The position numbers and the translations under genes were made by a program. DNA of 64,000 bases from Hyposmocoma kahamanoa (lineage: Eukaryota; Arthropoda; Insecta; Lepidoptera; Cosmopterigidae): contig NW_020654810.1 in assembly GCF_003589595.1 (NCBI RefSeq), forward strand, positions 16,072,113-16,136,112, in the 5' to 3' direction. This document shows, piece after piece, positions 22,563 through 33,901 of this stretch. The notes under the pieces were generated by a model that saw only the letters and a list, made by a program, of their open reading frames with translations, was not told the DNA's origin and ran no database searches. How positions within the stretch are numbered: the first letter of the stretch is position 1; every line of letters starts with the position of its first letter.

Positions 22563-23400
22563 AAAGTGGAAACGTTATTTTGCAATTAGGTACTTAAGTG
22601 GTATTAGGATACCAAACAAATTATATGCAGTATAAGTTAATATTTCATTGTTATTATTTGATTTACTTCATACAAAGGAAATAATATTTTATTAAGATAT
22701 TTTAAATTGGAAAACCTTGATAGTTCAAAATATTTATTACAATCACAGTTACACAATATCTTAATAACCTTTATTTAGGACATATTTTTTATAATATTTC
22801 GATTTTATTAGTTTCTAATTTTGATGTGTAGCGCAATCTCACCATCAAAGACTTTTCTATTAACATTTTTATTAAATTAATTTTGTAATAAATTCCATAG
22901 CATTGACAATTATGTTCTAATTTGACAAAAATTGTTTGGTTCCCAATGAAACTCTTTAGAATCTAAGAAGTCATGTACATACATTGTAATCATTTTTTTA
23001 TATTATTGACACGTGTTCTTACAAAATCACTCTGTTTATAACATGTGCACATGAAAGTTCTCTGTATTTATAGGGATAAAATTTCAGCTGTTTTTGAACA
23101 TTTTCTTTTACGTAGTTACATTGTGGTGACAAGACATTGGTTTGAGAATAATTTAGAAAAATCTGAGTTACTTAAACAACAATTTTGGACCTTATTTTTT
23201 TTGTTTTAGGGAACAACTTTTACAATATTTTAAGACACAAGACGGCATTTTTAAACATAAAATAACTAATCACTCGTGACGTGCAAACAGTGCGACGCTG
23301 TGTTTAGTACTGATGCGAGTTTGTATTCGCTTTTGAATTTGTTTTTGCTTACGTGGCTTCACTTTCGTGTTCGGCGCGCTCCATCTGCCTATTGTTTTGT
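22563..23400. other. Interior of the 21044-23408 transposon
   Basis: A+T-rich, with no ORF of note. It leads into the right inverted end. Confidence 0.4.
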
Positions 23401-23408
23401 AATCTGAG

Positions 23409-23508
23409 ACTGACGTACTCTCTTTCCAACAAAAAAGAATCATCAAAATCATTCACAAAAAAAAGTTGAACTAAGCACTTCCTTCTTTTTTTGAAGTTGG
23501 TTAAAAAA
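23409..23508 (-). repeat. Repeat family B copy, second half
   Basis: ACTCTCTTTCCAACAAAAAA then CTTCCTTCTTTTTTTGAAGT and TGGTTAAAAAAAG complete the B copy begun at 20881. The two halves join cleanly once the transposon and one target duplicate are removed. Confidence 0.85.
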
Positions 23509-24365
23509 AGATAACCATAACTGTTACGATATTTATGTCAATCTCTTTTTAGAGAAAACCTGTACAGTAGTGAGTCGTATGGGAGTTTATATAACACACC
23601 CTACCAATACTACATAAGTACCATCAATAATAATGTTTTTTTATTTGTATTAAAGTCCAACAAGTACAATGTGTATAGTAAGAAAAAGTAGAGGAATCAG
23701 AACCTAGTTATGTTAGTTGCTACTTGAAAACAACAAATTACGACTACTCGTATAAGTACCAGCAAGATTATTTTGTCTATTAAATAATTGAAGTAATTAT
23801 GGTACCCACAGAGAGTCCTATAGTAGTATTTTATAAGTGAAAAATACTAAGTAGTTTCTAGAAAAGATTAAAAACAGTGTAACGTATTCAAGTTGAAACC
23901 CTGTAATGGGAAGACAGAAATATTACGTAATTTACTTCTATTTTTGCTGCAGTAAGTATTGAGTAGTTTCCAAGTATTTATGGCAGTCAAGTAAATGATA
24001 GGTTACGCGGTAAGTCTTCAAAGTAGATATTGATTTTCTTGATAGCAACCCGCATATAAACGTAAGTGTTTGTAGCACAAGAAGTTGGAAAATTGTTATA
24101 GCATAGCGCAGTAATAGGTATACGGTGTAATAGAAAAGGTTAGTTAATTATAGGTTACTTTATTTGTGTTACCTTGAATGTAGGTACTTATTGAATAATT
24201 AATCACGTTAACGTGATCCCGTCTATAGATTAATCAAAAGGTTCAAGCATATTGCGGCTGGTGAACGTACTCAAAATTTTAATAAGAATAGATTTTTGGC
24301 AACAACGGAATTTTATACGACCAAATAACAATTATTACGCTTAAAATTGTTGTAATTACTAATAT
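23509..24365. other. Unassigned A+T-rich DNA
   Basis: Nothing recognised. Confidence 0.4.
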
Positions 24366-24472
24366 AAAGATCGGTCACTAAGAAAAGACTCCTTCGATCC
24401 GGCTAGATTCGAACTAGCGTTTTCTTGCAAATCGTGCTAGACGCTATGCCAACTAAGCTACAGGACGAACCA
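24366..24472 (-). repeat. SINE C copy with tRNA-like head
   Basis: The - strand carries a degenerate A box (TAGCTTAGTTGGCATAGCG) and a B box (AGTTCGAATCTAGCCGGATC), followed by GAAGGAGTC. The tRNA fold is degraded, so this is not a working tRNA gene. Confidence 0.68.
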
Positions 24473-24644
24473 ACGGATCATACGGATTTTTGTGTGTGCT
24501 TGTTGAAGATTTTTGTTTTTTGGTTTTATATTATATTAAAACAAATATAAATGATTTTATATTAAAACATATACTTATATATATCTGCTTTCGGATACAA
24601 AAGCGTCTACAAAACTGAACAACTTTAGACAGAATGAAAATTTT

Positions 24645-25200
24645 TATACTCAGTTCAACCGTTTATTTAACTTTTGACATATGCATGCCTCCGAAGTTCC
24701 GTAATTATTGACATACCATCGTAGACAAAAAAATGCTATACTTCCTAAACTCTCTTATTTTTTAAATTTTAGTGAAGCGACGTGCTCTTTGGCTCCGATA
24801 TTTATCGAGCCAGCAGATTATGTAACGAAGATTATTCAAGTTGATAAATTTTGGTACCTGTCTACTAAATTATAATGAAATGAAACAAATTATAAATAAT
24901 TATAATAAATTCTTATTGTTTATTAAAATGAGTCGTCGGATTCTTCTCCATACGAATGGGAATCATCACTTAAATCCTCATTAACATTAATTATTAATTC
25001 TTGAGCAAATTGTCAAACGCAACATCATGATCCCAATCAGATGTCTTTTTTTTGGAACCCGCTCAAATTCACCATTAAAACTTCTCCATAAATAAAATCG
25101 ATTGTTATAAAAAAAAATCGAATCGGAAAGGCATTATGACATCACTAATTGATTAGAATTCGAGCTGTCAAAAGTTAAATAAATGGTTGGACGGAGTATA
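24645..25200 (-). mobile_element. TA-flanked TIR DNA transposon, internally deleted
   Basis: The left end TATACTCAGTTCAACC and the reverse complement of the right end TATACTCCGTCCAACC match, and both continue TTTATTTAACTTTTGACA; about 32 of 35 bases agree. The outermost TA can be the duplicated target, as in Tc1/mariner/pogo types. The interior is too short for a transposase but keeps a coding remnant on the - strand. Confidence 0.75.
24923..25085 (-). pseudogene. Acidic C-terminal remnant of a transposon protein
   Basis: On the - strand, SDWDHDVAFDNLLKN is followed after a one-base frame change by NEDLSDDSHSYGEESDDSF and a stop codon. The acidic ending lies inside the TIR element, so it is probably the last part of the lost transposase or of an accessory protein. 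No catalytic motif remains. Confidence 0.5.
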
Positions 25201-25386
25201 ATATAAAAAAATTGTTATGGCCTCTTACTTTAAATTGCAGCGATTACAGACTTTAATAGAAGGTTGAAAACATGTTTCCAAATTCTAAGATACTGTAATG
25301 TACTCTTATAACGTACTCTTATATTGTGACACGTTAATTTCATAAAATATTGTTACATTTTATTTATCAAAATTGAACATTAGAGC

Positions 25387-25500
25387 ACCGGCGTACTCCA
25401 GGGCAGTCGGACATTTAATATTTTACGAAGTCGTCTCACGCGCCGTCTTCAACGGGCTCTGATTGCCGTCCGATCGAAATTATATTTCACAGGCACATTC
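25387..25500 (+). repeat. Repeat family I, copy 2
   Basis: ATTTAATATTTTACGAAGTC then GTCTCACGCGCC, TTCAACGGGC and TGATTGCCG match 19259-19405. No end structure was found. Confidence 0.65.
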
Positions 25501-26397
25501 AAACCTAGCCGAACAAGATTGCTCGTAAGACCTCTATGTATTATTGATTTTAAAGGTGCTTTTTGTCCACGCGACATGAGTATAGCAAATTCACTGTACG
25601 CTGCTGCGATTTATGCAAGATACTCAAAAATTGTTATACAGTAGATACGTACGTATTATCTATCTGGTTTTTTTATCAGTAACGAAATACATATTTACCT
25701 ACTATATTTTAATTTTCATATTGAACAATAGGAGTTACGCAGTGTACCAAGTTGTCGTACGTAGCGTACCATGGACGTAAATCACTCTATCATGTTTTTG
25801 TTACGATTTACTAGTAAAATCCAATTTTATTTTCATTCCCTTTATTATGGACGGCGCTTTTCTTGTCGGATCGCGTGACGGCCTGCCGTACCTCAGCCCA
25901 ACTTGAAAGAGTAGCCACAGTATTTGTTAATCTTGCTTCCATTGTACAAAATATTTCAGTGTTTGCACCCGAAAGGCCTTTTTGATGGAGAAAAGTGTTC
26001 TCTCTCTTCAGGAGCTTACCGCAAAACATCTACCTTTTATGAACTGTTTCTGAATTTCATAGGATTCATGCAAAGTAAGTTCATAAATCGCAAACTAATC
26101 TCACTTTAGGACAATCCGTATATTGCATTGCAAACATCTTGAAGTTCCGAAGGATTCAACATTAAACTGTGCTCAATAGTAGTTCATTGCCGGGAATTTG
26201 GTGTAGGTAATTAAGTTAAGTTTCTGTGATGAATTTCGCAGCTAAACGCTAGTGTTTGTCATATTTTGCAAATAATGTTAGTTGAAAATGCTTGTGAATA
26301 CAAATTTAACTTTTTTAGTTCTTTCGCTATAGAGTGAACAGGCCAAATGTATTTTTTGTTGACACATCGATTAACAAACGTTCTATTACGATTGCTA
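25501..26397. other. Unassigned DNA
   Basis: Two small ORFs overlap on opposite strands (25811-26029 - and 25924-26109 +). Neither shows a domain. Confidence 0.35.
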
Positions 26398-26512
26398 CAA
26401 AGATCGAACAACTGAAACAAAAACTCCTTCGAGCCAGCTGGATTTGAACCAGCTACATTTACACCTAACACGGGCAATCGCTCTCCCAACTGAGCTACGG
26501 AATGAGTCAGCA
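26398..26512 (-). mobile_element. SINE C copy with the best-preserved tRNA-like head
   Basis: On the - strand the A box TAGCTCAGTTGGGAGAGCG forms a D arm, and GCTGG-TTCAAAT-CCAGC forms a perfect 5-bp T arm. The acceptor and anticodon stems do not pair well, and a GAAGGAG...GATCTTTGT tail follows. It is therefore a tRNA-derived SINE rather than a tRNA gene. Confidence 0.72.
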
Positions 26513-27145
26513 AAACTTACAAATTTCTTTTAGTGATTGCTACAGTTTTTTTTTGCCGTAGCGATATTTGTGAGAAAACTATGAACGTTTACCTTTGTTA
26601 CTTGGTAAATATTCTACTGTGTCCTGTTGAGGTTTAAGTTCATTTTTGCAATATAATACCATGTTGTCGATATGAACATAGCTATAGCATTGATTAGCTC
26701 AAATCGTCGAACGGAAGCTCTAATCATGACTTTTCAGCTTAGTCACAGACCGTGAAATAGAAAGGTGTTTTTAATTGCCTACAATTTTAATTTATAGTTT
26801 CTCCAATATTGATAACCTTTAGTCCAGGAACTTTATGCAGTGTAACTGACGCCGATAGCTGGCAACCCAAACAATGCAGATTTATTTGCGCTCGAGGTGC
26901 TAAAACTGAATACATTGAATTTAACATGAGCTGCTATTTTAGTGTTGCGTTTATTCCACACTTTTACCGACATCCAATTAAAAATTTGCGCACGTGGCGT
27001 GTAAATAGCGCAAAAGAACTCCACATAACGTTAATGATAGGTATTGTGAAATAGAGGTAAATTGTCGGTAATGAAATCGGTGATAATCACGAGAAAAAAT
27101 TATCCTGAGTTCGCATGAAAAGATTTTTTAAGATCTCATCACTAC
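26513..27145. other. Unassigned DNA
   Basis: Short ORFs at 26809-27054 (+) and 26833-27024 (-) mirror each other and look like chance. Confidence 0.35.
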
Positions 27146-27500
27146 CAAGTGATGGGACTAACAAGTCGTACGCCTGGTGGTAAGTGACACGCCGCAGTGC
27201 CATTCAGAGTTTTAAATCACAAAGATTTGCGGGGCATCACTGCGCCCGTCACCCTGAGACATAAGTTGACAAGTCCCTTACCTTTCAAAACCAAAACGCG
27301 GTAATGTTCACATTACTGCTTGGTGGCAGAAATAGGCAAGGTAGCAGTACTTCTCTGGATGAATTATCGTCACTAACCGAAAGTCTCTTTTTAAATTAAA
27401 ACTCAATTCCAGAAACTTTAATGACCTTTTTCATATAGTGTAATTGCAATGCAAAAATGTGATTGTTTCTCTTTGATAAGGAGCTCTACTGCTACTACAC
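27146..27500 (+). repeat. Repeat family A copy with an internal insertion
   Basis: The family runs from ACCAAGTGATGGGACTAACA to CTCTGGATGAA (about 27366), is broken by about 100 unrelated bases, and resumes at CTCTTTGATAAGGAGCTCTA CTGCTAC. No inverted ends or clear duplication mark the insert. Confidence 0.78.
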
Positions 27501-27682
27501 ACATACAGTTAATATACATAGATACAGTAAATAATTGTTTTAAAATTTAACTGATAACATATATTATAAATATTTATTTATTCATTAAAATGAATGTCAT
27601 GATGTTTATACTATCACGATATTCATCCATTTTTTTTAATGAAAACACGGGGAGTATTTTCACAAAAACAAAAATAGAGTTT

Positions 27683-27776
27683 ATTATTATTGATACAAAG
27701 ATCGAACTAATACAAAGAAAAATTCTTTCGATCGGACTGGATGCGAACCAGCATCTGTTGCCTCAATGTGGCTGTT
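27683..27776 (-). repeat. SINE C tail and B-box fragment
   Basis: ATTGATACAAAGATCGAAC, AAAAATTCTTTCGATCGGAC and GATGCGAACCAGCATC are the reverse of the C tail and B-box region. The A box is missing. Confidence 0.6.
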
Positions 27777-28280
27777 AATAATAATTTTTTATTTTTAAGG
27801 TAATTTATCAAGTATAATATCGTTATTAACAAATAAGAGCCTCTGAAATCAAATGAAAGAGTCTTTTGAAAATAGACTCAACTTTTGTTTGCTCCATAAA
27901 GCTAAAATATTCACAGTTCAATGCGTCATTTCAACTAGTCTATTCCACAAACTGCACTTCGAGTGACTTTAATTCATCGAAGGCAGCTGGGATTACTTGA
28001 ACCTGTCACGGAGATGGTCCGAGACGACATCGGTTCGATCGAAACTTACGCTGTCTAATAGAGAAGCGTTGGAGTGCATTCAAAAGTTTAAATCATCTAA
28101 ATGTTATAACGAAAATTGTCAACCGTCTTGTAATAGTAAAGTCTTACTGGTTGCATAGAAACCTTTTAATACGAATTGTTTGAATAGAAAATAGGATTTT
28201 TTAAATCCTGAGGTAATTTTACGCAATGAGGTTAGTTTTTTGCTTTGTAAGCCCCGACGTAAAAAGAGGAGGGCTTTTTT
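27777..28280. other. Unassigned DNA
   Basis: Nothing recognised. Confidence 0.35.
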
Positions 28281-28348
28281 ATAATACCAAGTAAGGGGAA
28301 TAGAAACTGTCCATAGCAGTTGTAGTGCCACTCAGAGCTTTCAATGAC
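28281..28348 (+). repeat. Repeat family A fragment
   Basis: ATAATACCAAGTAAGGGGAA then CTGTCCATAGCAGTTGTAGT and CCACTCAGAGCTTTCAA. The start is internally shortened and everything after TTTAAATC is missing. Confidence 0.7.
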
Positions 28349-28921
28349 GGTAACTGTATTGACTTTTAGGGGCACATTGATTTGTATCGGGGTTTTTAAA
28401 AATTTTAGTGTTTTTGTTATCGCTTTATGATTTTCACTGGACTGGATATAACTTTGTGCGAAATATTTTCGTATGAAAACTAGATTACTCAATAGTTAAG
28501 TGGCGTGCCATTTACAACAATTACAATTATTGACAAAAACCGGTTAAATTTCAAAGTTTAATAAAAGGATTCGTAAACATAGTATTTACCAACAATAACT
28601 CGTAGAAAAGTCGAAAATTTACCGTGTCTTGTGGATTTAATAAGCAATGACAGGAAGGACAAAGTTTCCCCTAAACTTCACTCAGTTGTAAGTAAGTTCT
28701 GCATACTCTGCCCCAAAATTGAAAACGGTAACCAAAATGCCTTTAGTTGTTTCGTTATTAACTCTTGAACAATGCTGTTGGCCTGTTGGTAGTATTTTAC
28801 GTATCGATCAGTTACAATAACTTTGTTTTAGATTTGTATTGTATTTTACAGTGGTTTATATTTGAATTTACTTGCTAACTGGGGAGAATCACTATCCCAA
28901 ATATCTTTAGACAGGTATTTG
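28349..28921. other. Unassigned DNA
   Basis: Two overlapping small ORFs on the - strand; no domain seen. Confidence 0.35.
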
Positions 28922-29172
28922 TATCACCATCATCATTTTCCCATATACGTCTTAACGCGACTCTGGCCTAATGCGATTTGGGGACTTTACACGTTTTCCG
29001 TTAACTTACTTCATATTTCATCACGATGTACCCTTTAACTGTTAGCGAGTCGCATTGCTACTAAGCAAGTTCCAAATTTATGTGATAGAAGTCCTAGGTA
29101 CATGTCGCATGTGGGATTCGAACTGGCGACTTCTCAATTGAAAAACATTTATTCTCCCATTGGGTTATCACC
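28922..29172 (-). repeat. tRNA-derived SINE F, reverse copy
   Basis: The 3' end is a CACCATCATCATTTTCCCAT stretch; next come GACTCTGGCC and TTACTTCATATTTCATCACG. At the other end GGGATTCGAACTGGCGACTT is a reversed B box and TCTCCCATTGGGTTATCACC a degenerate A-box region. I assign it to the same broad class as 37083-37385 with moderate confidence. Confidence 0.5.
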
Positions 29173-29264
29173 ATTTATCAATATTGTATACATTAATAGT
29201 TGAGATTAAGAATCCTTATTATGTATAATAAATTAATTCTTATTTGTACCTTAAATTCTCGTTT

Positions 29265-29660
29265 GCTTTGGTTTGCAGTGTGCGACTATAGTGGGAAAAT
29301 GGTTGCCATCGCACTCCATTAAACAATGTTACTTTCTTGTTGAAGATAAAAACAATTCTCATAATTGCGAATTGTGGTGTAGTGAAAGATGCATATCACT
29401 GGTTACTGGAATGTGTCCGGTACGAGCAACAGAGAGCGGCGTTGATGAGAGGCCTACAGATCAACCGAACATCCGTGGAAGTTATAAATTGTATACTAGG
29501 CAAGCCCCATACGAAACGGGCAAAAAGACTGTGACTATTTGTTGAATGGGCTCTCCAGCAGTGCCGCCCTGATATGTAGGCTATAGTTTAGGATACGATG
29601 TAACTGTCATGTAGGTACATTGTAGGAAAGCTCCTAAATAAATAAAGATTTTTAAAAAAC
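29265..29660 (+). pseudogene. LINE 3' end (C-terminal zinc-finger region and A-rich tail)
   Basis: The frame 29337-29534 reads ANCGVVKDAYHWLLECVRY and EVINCILGKPHTKRAKRL. With a small frame change near 29534 it ends in FVEWALQQCRPDM and a stop near 29571. A Cys/His cluster of the form C...H..L..C before the end is typical of the tail of non-LTR retrotransposon polyproteins. The element closes with CTCCTAAATAAATAAAG and an A-rich run. Confidence 0.68.
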
Positions 29661-30567
29661 TTTAAATTTAATGTAATACAATTTTAATTCTTTTTTTACA
29701 ATATAAATATATATGCAATGTAATGTAATGTTAAGGTATTAATGGTGTTATACCTAAATAAAGAAACATTTTAATTAATCGATTTTATTTACTTCACACC
29801 TTTCTAATTAAGCACTACGCCACCATACATACCTACAAGTTAATAACTTACTTTGGATATCAGCATATTGTCGATATACTGCGTGCTGCTCAACATATTA
29901 ATGCTCGCTATTTATTATAGGGCAATAGTTGATGTCAGCTAGGACTGTGTAGAATATTCCCACATGCTAAAGTTTCCGACTGCATCTCTGTGGGGGAAGC
30001 TCGCTAACGTCTTTAGTAATTGGTATTGGCAGTCCGAGTTTCATTGAATCAAACACGTAATACATTTCGTTAATAAATAAATAATATATACGAGATTTCC
30101 GAAAATAACCATTTTTTTAAAGTTTACGTTCGTACCCTATGTAGTCTGATGTCGATTTCCAAGACGCCGACGTTAACACTAACGTCGGCGTCTTATACAC
30201 ACAGTTCGCGTCATGTATTAGGCTAACGCTTAGGTTTAGCAGATGCCTTCACTTCAATCATTGTTATAACACAAGTTGCCAGTCTGTATACAGGTGATGT
30301 GCTCGATTGCATAATTTTACTTCCTATGAACTCATTTAATATTCACTAATTTAATTTAATATTCATTAAATATTCATTTCATACAACGAAAGTTTAATAT
30401 AAACTTACACATTTTTAATAACGATCATAAGTTATAAACCATAGTTAACAAAACGTCATTTTATATAAATTTTATTTCATCTAGAAATAGGATTATTTTC
30501 GAAAAACTACATCCCTAATACTAATGTTATATTTATTAAATATAATTTGGCTTGATACCAAGGCTTG
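29661..30567. other. A+T-rich DNA with one perfect hairpin
   Basis: Ordinary sequence apart from the hairpin listed next. Repeated ATTTAATATTCA phrases occur at 30335-30375. Confidence 0.35.
30161..30194. repeat. Perfect 15-bp hairpin
   Basis: AAGACGCCGACGTTA-ACAC-TAACGTCGGCGTCTT is a perfect inverted repeat with a 4-base loop, G+C-rich in A+T-rich surroundings. No T-run follows on either strand. It may be the core of a small palindromic element. Confidence 0.8.
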
Positions 30568-30690
30568 AAACGCAAACAAATCCGTTTCTGGCACACGGCA
30601 GCCGCTGCCGCGAAACGCTCGCTCCTCTCGCTCCGTTCGCTCGGCTCGTGCTGCATTTTCATGTTCAAACCCAACCTGCTGAATGAGAAC
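30568..30690. repeat. Repeat family G, copy 1
   Basis: CGCAAACAAATCCGTTTCTG, then GCACACGGCAGCCGCTGCCG, CGCTCGCTCCTCTCGCTCCG and TGCTGCATTTTCAT align with 51180-51295. It makes an Arg/Glu/Ser-rich ORF on the - strand that is purely a product of the GCTC repeats. Confidence 0.68.
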
Positions 30691-31253
30691 CGCAACCAAG
30701 ATTTGAACTACGTAAAACATGCTTGTTTTATTTAAACCACCAAGGAATCTAATGTCTAACAATAATAATTTTATCGAAACGAAAATTCAGCATTGTAAAC
30801 TATATTAAGGAAAACAATTCTCCCTCCGCACCTCCGGTTCCCGAATTACACTCCTAGAATCGAACACCAAACACCATGGCCTCGGGTTTAAACTTATTAT
30901 TTATAAAAAGTGATATTATACACGTAAAAATGAACTAAATTGACAATATATGAAATGATTGTTATATAATATGAGCTTTATACAATAAAATACACAAAAT
31001 GTGAATGTTATCAAACAAGAAATATGTGAAATTAAATTATAAGAAGTGAAATTGGTCCAAATAAAAATTATATTAAACGAACGGTATTTATTTTGAAACT
31101 AGTTTATCTAATTTTCGTGTAAGTGAGGCGCACCTATATAAAGGAAGATATGTTGTATTATTATTATTATTATATTGTTGTAGAAGCTTGAAGAGCGTGG
31201 CATCCTTTTACTTAGTGCGGTGTATATTGGTAGAGTGCCCGAACCAAGGAGAT
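30691..31253. other. Unassigned A+T-rich DNA
   Basis: It ends with a (TTA)n microsatellite at about 31155-31174. Nothing else recognised. Confidence 0.4.
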
Positions 31254-31536
31254 CCTTTAGTAGCAGTAGAGCTCCTTGTGAAAGAGTTCGTCCAGGGAAA
31301 TACTGCCACCTTACTTATTTTTGCTACCAAGCAGTAACGTGAGCATTACTGCCTTTCTGTTTTAAAGGGTAAGAGGGTGTTGGTGAAATTATACGTGCAT
31401 GGGACTTTTCAACTTATATCTCACGGACGACTCACAGCGACAGGCGCAGTGACAGTGCCTCTTAGATCTTTGCGATTTAAAGCTATGGATGGCACTGCGC
31501 ACGGGTTATTCGTCCCGTCACCTGGTATAATAATTT
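31254..31536 (-). repeat. Repeat family A, full-length copy
   Basis: Reverse orientation from AGTAGCAGTAGAGCTCCTTG to CCCGTCACCTGGTATAATAA. All blocks are present although the TTTAAAGC...GGCACTGC junction is shortened. Confidence 0.88.
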
Positions 31537-31543
31537 CAGTAAA

Positions 31544-31705
31544 GTACTAAAAATACCGACCTCAAAAGTTATTCATCCTCTAGTTTGCCACCCTTAGAGT
31601 TGGAATATTTTCTCCAAATTTAAATGGGACCACTTGTGAGGTTCTAGTCTCTTTCCAATAAAAAAGAATGACCAAAATCGGTTCTCAAATGCCGCCGGAG
31701 ATATA
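31544..31705 (-). repeat. Repeat family B, partial copy
   Basis: AGTACTAAAAATACCGACCT, then CCACCCTTAGAG, TCTTTCCAATAAAAAAGAAT and AAATGCCGCCGGAGATAT. The GGAGGAGGTTCTC end is missing. Confidence 0.78.
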
Positions 31706-33901
31706 TTTTAATAAGACTTGTTTTATTATAATATTATGACACTTTTCATGCACAGTAATTAAAACATAAGACATGTAAAAAACCAGTGAATACTCGAAGT
31801 AAATATTCATAAATTAGAGCATATAATATCATTTAACATATAATTCTAATGAAAACTTAATGTATAGAATCCATATGCACAAATATACACAAGCGATGCG
31901 AACTTAAGGCAAACACAACACGTCTACCTAACTACGGGTACTGCGGGAGCGACATTATAAACAAGCTGAACTTAATATTAGACCGCAATGGCACAGTTTA
32001 TTCACGTCACCAGGTGTAGCGACAGCCTACCCTCGCCATATCATATGTAATATGATATTCAGACACATTACACTCAAGTTTACGACTTCAACTGAGGACA
32101 GTATACCTTTATGAATCTTTAAAGATCTTTTAAAATCCGTGTCATGGGATATTTTATGACACCATCGCGTTGCGACCATTAATCTCGAAATACACATGAT
32201 CTTGTGTTGATTTGTGTTTTGAGTTGGTATTATATTATATTCCGATGTTCATAGGGTAATCTAAATTGAATTTGATTTTTGAACAAAAATATTTGAAATG
32301 GCACATAATAGGGTCGTGATTTATCACCACATTTTAGCGTTTATGGTTCTATTTTCAAATGTTACTGACGCAATTATGAATTACGCGGCATGTTCATTCT
32401 ATACTTCCTACAACTGGCCGTCCCCATTCACGAGCGCTAAATGAATGTATGTCTCGATATTAGTAGCAAATCGTGTGCCAGCGAATAATATCTCATGCAA
32501 CAGACAGCTATGATTGTTGACAGGGATCAAGACAATTACACAATATTACAGGTAATATATTATTAGACGTAACAATCGCCTACTTGATCGCCGCTTAAAC
32601 GTCGCGTTTAATCATGTAGGCAAGATTAATACCTGCATAATTTGAATTATACTGTACAAATTTAATTATCAGTTGTATTTAGACTTACTGCGACGAAGTT
32701 CTAGGTATATTTGAAACTATACTAGCGCTAAAGACTATTTGCAGCAATATCGACTGGAGTTTGTAGTTTTCGCTCTGTATAATTTTGCTAAGCCACGTTA
32801 GGTATTTACTTCTGTTGTTTTCTCTATCGGCTGCAATAAGATTGTGGCTGCGTGAGGGAGAAGACTCCCATTTGGACGCGTTTCTTCGGGTCATTTTTGT
32901 ATTTGAAGAGACCAGAGAAAGAATGATCAAAGTTACTTAAAACACGTTTTGTATTAAAGAAAAGTTAAAAATTATTTATAAATGTTTTTTTAATTAAAAT
33001 GGATTATATAGCATTACATACATTTATGACAGCATTGACTTCATTTATGGTAGTATTTATGCGTGTATTTTTCACCAATATTTAAAAGTTCTGGGAATAT
33101 AAAATTCTTTTTCCTAAAATTCTCCTCAAGTGACTTTGATCATTCTTTTTCTGGACTCTTCATTTCGTAGTTTAATGTTTATCAGTGGCTAGGCGTTCAT
33201 ATAATTCAAGTCTCACCGGCTTGTTTAAAATTTTCTACTTATTATCTGTACTAGACAGCGCGCATACTCCACCACTTTAAAAAACTTTTGAATATAAGTT
33301 TTTTAAAGTTTCAAAATATTAAATACCTAATAAATTTGTGGTCACCTGTCCTTAATAATATGGAATATGATAGATCTCGGCCAATCACAGCATGCGATCC
33401 ACCAAGCAGGCTAGTCGGATCCCGGCTTCTATTTCATTCATAAAATATACGCATTCATCAAAATACATACACATATTCGCAAAAGTTGTTTTTCTTTTGA
33501 AATTTTGGTTAGAACTTAAGTAAAGTCGTCACTTTTTCTTCCATCCTCTTATGACAAAGGGATTACATTAAGTCTTTGTTTATAAATTGCAAATAGATAA
33601 CACGAAACACAATTACCTATTGTGGCGTTTGTTATACGCCCCGTGCTGGCGGCTTGGAGATTAGTTGACAATGTCACGAGGAACAAACTTTCGCAAAGTT
33701 CATCTTGAGAACTTCGCCTGCGCGCCCTTAAATTGAAACTGTACAACATCTGCAGTTGCTTTGATAGTTGATTGTTATTATATATTTACGTCGTTTCTCA
33801 GCTATGATTAAAGAGCTTATAAAAGTTGATATTAAAGTGGTTTAAAGTAATAAATGTTCAAATATTAAATACAAAACAATCACTATAAAAACTATATTTT
33901 T
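31706..33901. other. Repeat-poor intronic stretch
   Basis: No recognised repeat across 2.2 kb. Two small - strand ORFs (32685-32930, 33549-33749) have no domain. Confidence 0.4.

Larger units (their letters stand above)
21044..23408. mobile_element. 2.4-kb TIR DNA transposon, non-autonomous, filled with later insertions
   Basis: The ends CTCAGATTACAAAAC and CAGATGGAGC match as inverted repeats (one mismatch in the first 31 bp, then a looser match to about 58 bp). The flanks are ACTGAGGT (21036-21043) and ACTGACGT (23409-23416), an 8-bp target duplication with one change. Eight bases fit the hAT superfamily. No transposase was seen; the interior is occupied by a LINE fragment and a SINE, so the original element was probably a short non-autonomous one. 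Confidence 0.75.

Noticed and set aside
26425..26505. Possible tRNA gene on the - strand
   Set aside because: The D and T arms look good, but the acceptor stem pairs at only a few positions, the anticodon arm is poor and a SINE tail follows.
26259..26513. 84-codon - strand ORF resembling a short conserved peptide (AQLGERLPV...NPAGS)
   Set aside because: It is a translation of the tRNA-like head of SINE C, a known kind of spurious ORF.
29273..29545. 90-codon ORF starting MQCATIVGKW
   Set aside because: The other frame over the same bases (29337-29534) carries the LINE C-terminal signature, so this one is a shadow.
30493..30762. - strand ORFs rich in Arg, Glu and Ser
   Set aside because: Produced by the GCTC-rich repeat G; the other copy at 51180 does not keep the frame.
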